Source: Ornatilinea apprima (GTDB taxonomy: Bacteria > Chloroflexota > Anaerolineae > Anaerolineales > Anaerolineaceae). From it: a DNA stretch of 64,000 bases. Positions within the stretch are counted from its first letter, which is position 1, and each line of letters opens with the position of its first letter. Location: the NCBI RefSeq assembly GCF_001306115.1, contig NZ_LGCL01000041.1:1-64000 (forward strand), given 5' to 3'. A program made the translations under genes and the position numbers. Shown in pieces: positions 59,999-64,000 of this stretch. The notes beneath the pieces were generated by a model. The model was not told the DNA's origin. It ran no database searches and saw only the letters and a list, made by a program, of their open reading frames with translations.

Positions 59999-60027
59999 AC
60001 CCTAACCCTACACACCGGAGTAAGACC

Positions 60028-61146
60028 ATGACCGCTTCAAAAGTCTATTTTACCAACATGCGCACCAAACCCGGAAGAAACATGTTGGACAAACTCACCG
60101 CTTTGCTAAAAAAAGCGGGGATGAACACCATTCATTTTGATAATAAGTTCACGGCTGTTAAGATTCACTTTGGCGAACCAGGCAACCTGGCCTACATCCG
60201 GCCCAACTACGCGGCAGTCGTCATCCGCGAGATCAAAAAATTAGGCGGAAAACCTTTCCTCACCGACGCCAATACCCTCTACCACGGACGGCGTGCCAAC
60301 GCCGTGGACCACCTTCAGTCTGCAATGGAAAATGGCTTCAACCGCATAGCCGTCGGTTGTGATGTGATCATTGCCGACGGCCTGACGGGCAACGATTATA
60401 TCGAAATCCCCATCGAGCTTAAGCACTGCCAGACCGCCAAAATTGGCTCTGCCATTGCCCAGGCCGATGTGTTCATCAGCATGACCCATTTTAAGGGCCA
60501 TGAAATGACCGGCTTTGGCGGCGCGCTCAAGAACATCGGCATGGGCAGCGGTTCAGTGGGCGGCAAGATGGAAATGCACTCCACTTCAAAACCGGTCATC
60601 GTGGAAGAAAACTGCACAAGCTGCGGAATTTGCATCCGCAACTGCGCTCAACACGCGATCTCTTTCAATGACAACAAGAAAGCCGCCATCAATTACGACC
60701 TGTGCGTCGGCTGCGGACAGTGCGTGGCAGTTTGCCAGTTCGACGCCGCGCGGGTGATCTGGGACAAATCCGGCGACACCGTGGCCGAAAAAATCGCCGA
60801 ATACGCCTACGCTGTCTGCAAAGACAAGCCGCATTTCCACATCTCCTTTGTGATGAACGTCTCTCCCGATTGCGACTGCTGGGATCTCAATGACCAGGCC
60901 ATCGTACCCGATATTGGCATTTTCGCCTCATTCGACCCAGTAGCCCTCGACCGCGCTTGCGTGGATATGGTCAATCAGGCGCCTATGATTTATGGCAGCG
61001 TCCTCACTGATAAAGACTACGAAGAAGGCGAGCACGAAGACAAATTTGGGCACATCCACCCCGACACCCACTGGAAAGCCTGCCTGGATCATGCCGAAAG
61101 TATTGGTCTCGGCACGCAGGAATACGAACTGGTGATGGTGAAATAA
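60028..61146 (+). CDS. DUF362 protein with two [4Fe-4S] motifs
   Basis: A 372-residue iron-sulfur protein. The DUF362 domain occupies most of the protein (KIHFGEPGNLAYIRPNYAAV near 47-66; SMTHFKGHEMTGFGGALKNI near 151-170). Two ferredoxin motifs are inserted: CTSCGICIRNCAQ (about 196-208) and CVGCGQCVAVCQF (about 226-238). It probably transfers electrons in an anaerobic redox reaction, but no substrate is established for the family. It has its own promoter and terminator. No partner oxidoreductase is adjacent. Confidence 0.87.
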   Translation: MTASKVYFTNMRTKPGRNMLDKLTALLKKAGMNTIHFDNKFTAVKIHFGEPGNLAYIRPNYAAVVIREIKKLGGKPFLTDANTLYHGRRANAVDHLQSAMENGFNRIAVGCDVIIADGLTGNDYIEIPIELKHCQTAKIGSAIAQADVFISMTHFKGHEMTGFGGALKNIGMGSGSVGGKMEMHSTSKPVIVEENCTSCGICIRNCAQHAISFNDNKKAAINYDLCVGCGQCVAVCQFDAARVIWDKSGDTVAEKIAEYAYAVCKDKPHFHISFVMNVSPDCDCWDLNDQAIVPDIGIFASFDPVALDRACVDMVNQAPMIYGSVLTDKDYEEGEHEDKFGHIHPDTHWKACLDHAESIGLGTQEYELVMVK

Positions 61147-61158
61147 CCCGAAAAAAAA

Positions 61159-61184
61159 GAACCCCGCGCAGGGGTTCTTTTTTC
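61159..61184. terminator. Terminator after the DUF362 gene
   Basis: GAACCCC (61159-61165) pairs with GGGGTTC (61171-61177). A T-run follows on plus and an A-run precedes, so it also serves the convergent gene. Confidence 0.9.
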
Positions 61185-61197
61185 ACTCTTTAGTCCA

Positions 61198-61794
61198 TCA
61201 GGGTTTGTATATTCCGACCAGCTCGGCCTGCGCCAGGATGTGATTCTGCATAGCCGCTTCAATCTGCGCCTTGCCCACCCCCTCTGGCAGGTTTAACATC
61301 ATATCCAGGGCGTACAACTTAAAGAAATAGCGGTGACTGGCTCCCCCGGGCGGGCACGGCCCGCCGTATTCATTTCGCTTCCACGAGTTCCGTCCCAACC
61401 GCGTTCCTTCGGGGTAGGCCTGCGCGTCTTCTGCCAGCTCGCTGGTGTTCGCCGGCAAATTGAACAAAATCCAATGATCCCAGGTGCCCACTGGCGCGTC
61501 TGGGTCATCCATGATCAACACCAGGCTGGCTGTTCCTTCTGGAACGCCCGCCCAGCTCAACGGCGGAGAAATATCTTCTCCTTTGCAAGTATACAATTCC
61601 GGAATGCCGGCGTTTTGCTCAAAAGCCGGGCTGGAAATTTTCATACCCATTTCTGAACCCTCCTCTGGCGTAGAAAGCGCCGCCCCCTCTTCCACGGACG
61701 GCGGCATTTCTGCCGGAGCCGCCTCGGGCGGCGCGCAGCCTGCCAGCGCCATAACCAAAAGCAACATTCCAATCAGGTGATGAAAGTGTTTCAT
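61198..61794 (-). CDS. PEBP-family (YbhB/YbcL, Raf-kinase-inhibitor-like) lipoprotein
   Basis: A 198-residue lipoprotein. The signal peptide ends at VMALAGC, with the lipidated Cys at residue 20, and a Glu/Pro spacer follows to about 45. The PEBP domain starts KISSPAFEQNAGIPELYTCK and has the ligand-pocket motif LIMDDPDAPVGTWDHWILF (about 92-110), then GGPCPPGGASHRYFFKLYAL (about 144-163) with the conserved His. Bacterial members bind small anions or lipids; the ligand is unknown. It faces the DUF362 gene across a shared terminator. Confidence 0.92.
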   Translation of the reverse strand: MKHFHHLIGMLLLVMALAGCAPPEAAPAEMPPSVEEGAALSTPEEGSEMGMKISSPAFEQNAGIPELYTCKGEDISPPLSWAGVPEGTASLVLIMDDPDAPVGTWDHWILFNLPANTSELAEDAQAYPEGTRLGRNSWKRNEYGGPCPPGGASHRYFFKLYALDMMLNLPEGVGKAQIEAAMQNHILAQAELVGIYKP

Positions 61795-61951
61795 AACTTC
61801 ATTATAAGGAAAATGGTCCGCTTTGCCATCTGCCCTGGCGATTATAAATTTTTATTCTTTTTTTATCCCACTTTTACGGTCTCGTTATTCATCCAACCGC
61901 CGAATGCTTCTATGATGGGGAAATCTGGCAGGGAGGAAAGGACTTACAGCA

Positions 61952-62974
61952 ATGATCAGACCACAAGGTAATCCGGGCGATTCTTCCTTGCCTGCCCCTT
62001 CTGACCCGCCGGTACCTTCAGCAGATCAGCCCATCCATACGGATTGCCAATGGCCGCCCGAATTTTTCACCCAATTGGTCGAAAACCTTCCCGAAGCCGT
62101 TCTGGTTACCTCCCTTCACAACGGCCGGATTGTATACTGCAATCCCAAGGCGGCGCAGATGCACGGATGCACTTCTCCACAGGAACTGATCGGCAGCCCT
62201 GGCAGCCAATGGATGGCGCCGGACAGCCAGGAGAAAATGCGCCAGTTTGCCCTGGCTTTCGGAGACAAATCGCCCTCCGGCGCGCTTCAGCTAACCCTGC
62301 GCCGCAAAGACGGAACCTGCTTTCCCGCCGAACTGGAAGTCAGCTTTCTCTCTGGCCCCACCGGGAAAACCCGTTGCTGCTTGAATGTCATCCGAGACAT
62401 TACCTGGCGCTGCCGTCTGGAAGAGAACCTGGAGAAATATCGCGCCCAACTGCTGGATATGGTAGAGCGGCAGACCAAAGACCTGACCCTGGCGAATCAG
62501 CAGTTACAGAACGAAATTGAGCAGCACTGCCGCACCGAAATCGCGCTGAAACGAAGCGAGCACCGCTACCGCAGCTATTTGGAAAGCCAGAAAGAGTTGA
62601 TCGCCCGCTTTGCGGAAAATGGCCGCCTGGTCTACGCCAACCCGGCCTTCCGCGCTTTCTTCCCAAACGTCGAATCCTACAGCCTTGCCGAGATTCAGAG
62701 CAAGCTGATCCATCCCAGCCAAAAAGATCAAATCCAATCCCTGTTTGAGAACTGCCAACCACCGTTCCAGACGGTTTTCCTCGCCAATACCCGCACACCC
62801 TCCGGTTACCGCTGGATTGAGTGGAATATACAGAGTGTGGAATCCGGTCATTCGCAGTCTGTTGAATACCAGTGCGTCGGCCGGGATGTTACCCGCCAAA
62901 AAGAGCTGGATGAGGAAAAAGAAGAACTGATCCGCGGGCTGCGAGAGATTTCCCAGCACATTTACACAATCTAA
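61952..62974 (+). CDS. PAS-domain protein without an output domain
   Basis: A 340-residue cytoplasmic sensor-like protein. The first PAS domain (about 32-150) includes NLPEAVLVTSLHNGRIVYCN and its PAC end GKTRCCLNVIRDITWRCRLE. A coiled-coil linker (about 150-205, LLDMVERQTKDLTLANQQLQ) follows. The second PAS domain (about 205-320) has LIARFAENGRLVYANPAFRA. The protein then ends in a short helix (EEKEELIRGLREISQHIYTI) with no kinase, cyclase or DNA-binding module. GGAGG lies upstream. It may act by dimerising with a partner such as the next PAS protein. Confidence 0.8.
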   Translation: MIRPQGNPGDSSLPAPSDPPVPSADQPIHTDCQWPPEFFTQLVENLPEAVLVTSLHNGRIVYCNPKAAQMHGCTSPQELIGSPGSQWMAPDSQEKMRQFALAFGDKSPSGALQLTLRRKDGTCFPAELEVSFLSGPTGKTRCCLNVIRDITWRCRLEENLEKYRAQLLDMVERQTKDLTLANQQLQNEIEQHCRTEIALKRSEHRYRSYLESQKELIARFAENGRLVYANPAFRAFFPNVESYSLAEIQSKLIHPSQKDQIQSLFENCQPPFQTVFLANTRTPSGYRWIEWNIQSVESGHSQSVEYQCVGRDVTRQKELDEEKEELIRGLREISQHIYTI

Positions 62975-63220
62975 GCAGCCATCCCCTTTCTGCCCGGAAT
63001 GACGAGCGCCCTTCTCGGCGTGCGATCCTGTTTTATCCATAGCAAAAAAAATGGCTCTCCTTCTCTTCAGAAATTGAGGGCCAGTTGTCTGAAAGACCTA
63101 AAGAAATACCGCCTCGCAGCCGATACCCAATATAGACCACTTTCAATCCACACCTCAAACCGGGGTGCGAGGTTGTTTTAATCCACTATTACCCTAAAGA
63201 CCAAAGGGACTCGACCGCAC

Positions 63221-64000
63221 ATGACCCTTAACCTCACCCGCACACTGATCCAATCCATTCCCAACCCGGCAGCCATAACCAGCCCCGAAGGTGCTGTTTT
63301 GCTGGCAAATGAAGCCTTTGCCAATCTGCTCAATCTCCCGGCAGACCAAACCGGCCAATGCCGCGTCTCATTCCCTGCCAGCGGACCAGCCCAAACCATT
63401 TCGCTCCACTGGCAGCAACAGCAGCGCGCCTGTTTAGCCACCGTAGAAGAAATTGAATTCAACGCTCAGCCCGCTTTCTGGGTCAAAATCGCCGCTCAAA
63501 ATGACCAACCCCTATCCATGGTGGAGATTTCCGAATCCAACCTGGTTAAGGGAATCTTTCAAACCGTTGAATTGATCATCCTGATTTTGGACCAAAGCGG
63601 CAGCATTGTCCAATTTAACCCCTTCTTTGAGCAGATTACCGGCTACACGCTGGAAGAGGTTCGTGGAAAAAACTGGTTCGCCACCTTCATTCCCGATTGG
63701 GAACATGAAAATGTAAAGAAAGCGTTTGCCAAATCCTTTCAAAACCAATCCACACGCGGAAACATCACGCCCATCAAAACCCGCCACGGGCAGCTGCGTT
63801 TGGTGGAATGGTACGACCAGCCCCTCAAGAACACCAGCGAACACACCCAGGCCATCCTGGCCATTGGCATTGATATTACCCAGCAGCTTCAAACCGAGCG
63901 TGCCCTGCGCCAGAATGAGGAATTGTTCTTCCAGTTGACCGATAACATCAACGACGTCTTCTGGATTCGGGATTACGATACCCGCGAGATTTTATACGTC
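63221..64000 (+). CDS. PAS-domain sensor protein, 5' part, runs off the window
   Basis: An uninterrupted frame of 260 codons starts MTLNLTRTLIQSIPNPAAIT and continues past the window end. A degenerate PAS-like domain (about 1-100) is followed by a clear PAS domain (about 108-230): LIILILDQSGSIVQFNPFFE, TLEEVRGKNWFATFIPDWE, and the PAC end AILAIGIDITQQLQTERALR. A further PAS domain appears to begin at QLTDNINDVFWI. The output domain, probably a histidine kinase or diguanylate cyclase, lies beyond the window. It may share a pathway with the PAS protein before it. Confidence 0.8.
   Translation, partial: MTLNLTRTLIQSIPNPAAITSPEGAVLLANEAFANLLNLPADQTGQCRVSFPASGPAQTISLHWQQQQRACLATVEEIEFNAQPAFWVKIAAQNDQPLSMVEISESNLVKGIFQTVELIILILDQSGSIVQFNPFFEQITGYTLEEVRGKNWFATFIPDWEHENVKKAFAKSFQNQSTRGNITPIKTRHGQLRLVEWYDQPLKNTSEHTQAILAIGIDITQQLQTERALRQNEELFFQLTDNINDVFWIRDYDTREILYV

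Noticed and set aside
62985-63181. 60-codon frame between the two PAS genes
   Set aside because: No ribosome-binding site, and composition unlike the neighbouring genes. It is treated as intergenic.

Overview
The window is chromosomal DNA from a bacterium, most likely a member of the Chloroflexota, class Anaerolineae. This rests on moderate GC content and on the mix of gene families: a HerA/NurA operon, a Vor-type 2-oxoacid:ferredoxin oxidoreductase, C39-peptidase and LGFP-like exported proteins, a long DnaE with a proline-rich linker, and small proteins of a kind I associate with that class. The assignment is an inference from gene content. No 16S rRNA gene is present to settle it.

Layout. 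1-1571: the edge of an IS3-family insertion sequence has landed in the last part of a CPA1 cation/proton antiporter gene. 1697-4280: a flavodoxin gene is followed by an array of roughly 142-nt units, each a decayed copy of the flavodoxin 3' end plus a palindromic hairpin. An AAA ATPase/nuclease gene with an apparent AUA start codon sits inside this array. 4280-17471: accessory and housekeeping genes, including an orphan DNA methyltransferase, an AlkD-type protein, a nucleoside phosphorylase, an MFS transporter, a C45 acyltransferase, AraC and GNAT proteins, a thioesterase, an alkyltransferase-like protein, a YjfB-like pair and an isochorismatase-family enzyme. 17809-23340: exonuclease VII (xseA-xseB) and a PAP2-like protein, convergent with a nurA - barrel protein - herA operon. 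23506-26448: two paralogous lipoproteins and small proteins. 26706-29423: the four-subunit ferredoxin oxidoreductase operon. 29604-33821: ECF sigma factor, anti-sigma factor, ABC exporter and PadR regulator. 33914-39600: tRNA-Val, gyrA, birA, a glycine-zipper protein and Hsp20. 39708-48501: C39 peptidase, SbcD, a CNNM/HlyC membrane protein, SbcC and two glycosyltransferases in one direction. 48554-64000: an exported LGFP-like protein, an FmdB zinc ribbon, a membrane pair of unknown function, dnaE-pfkA, lysS-greA, a DUF362 ferredoxin protein, a PEBP lipoprotein and two PAS-domain proteins, the second running off the window.

DNA repair is over-represented: xseAB, herA/nurA, sbcCD, an AlkD-type protein, an ATL protein and dnaE. 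Ferredoxin-linked 2-oxoacid oxidation fits an anaerobe. I found no prophage, CRISPR array or large biosynthetic cluster. The least ordinary structure is the flavodoxin-tail/hairpin array at 2126-4220 with the ATPase gene inside it.
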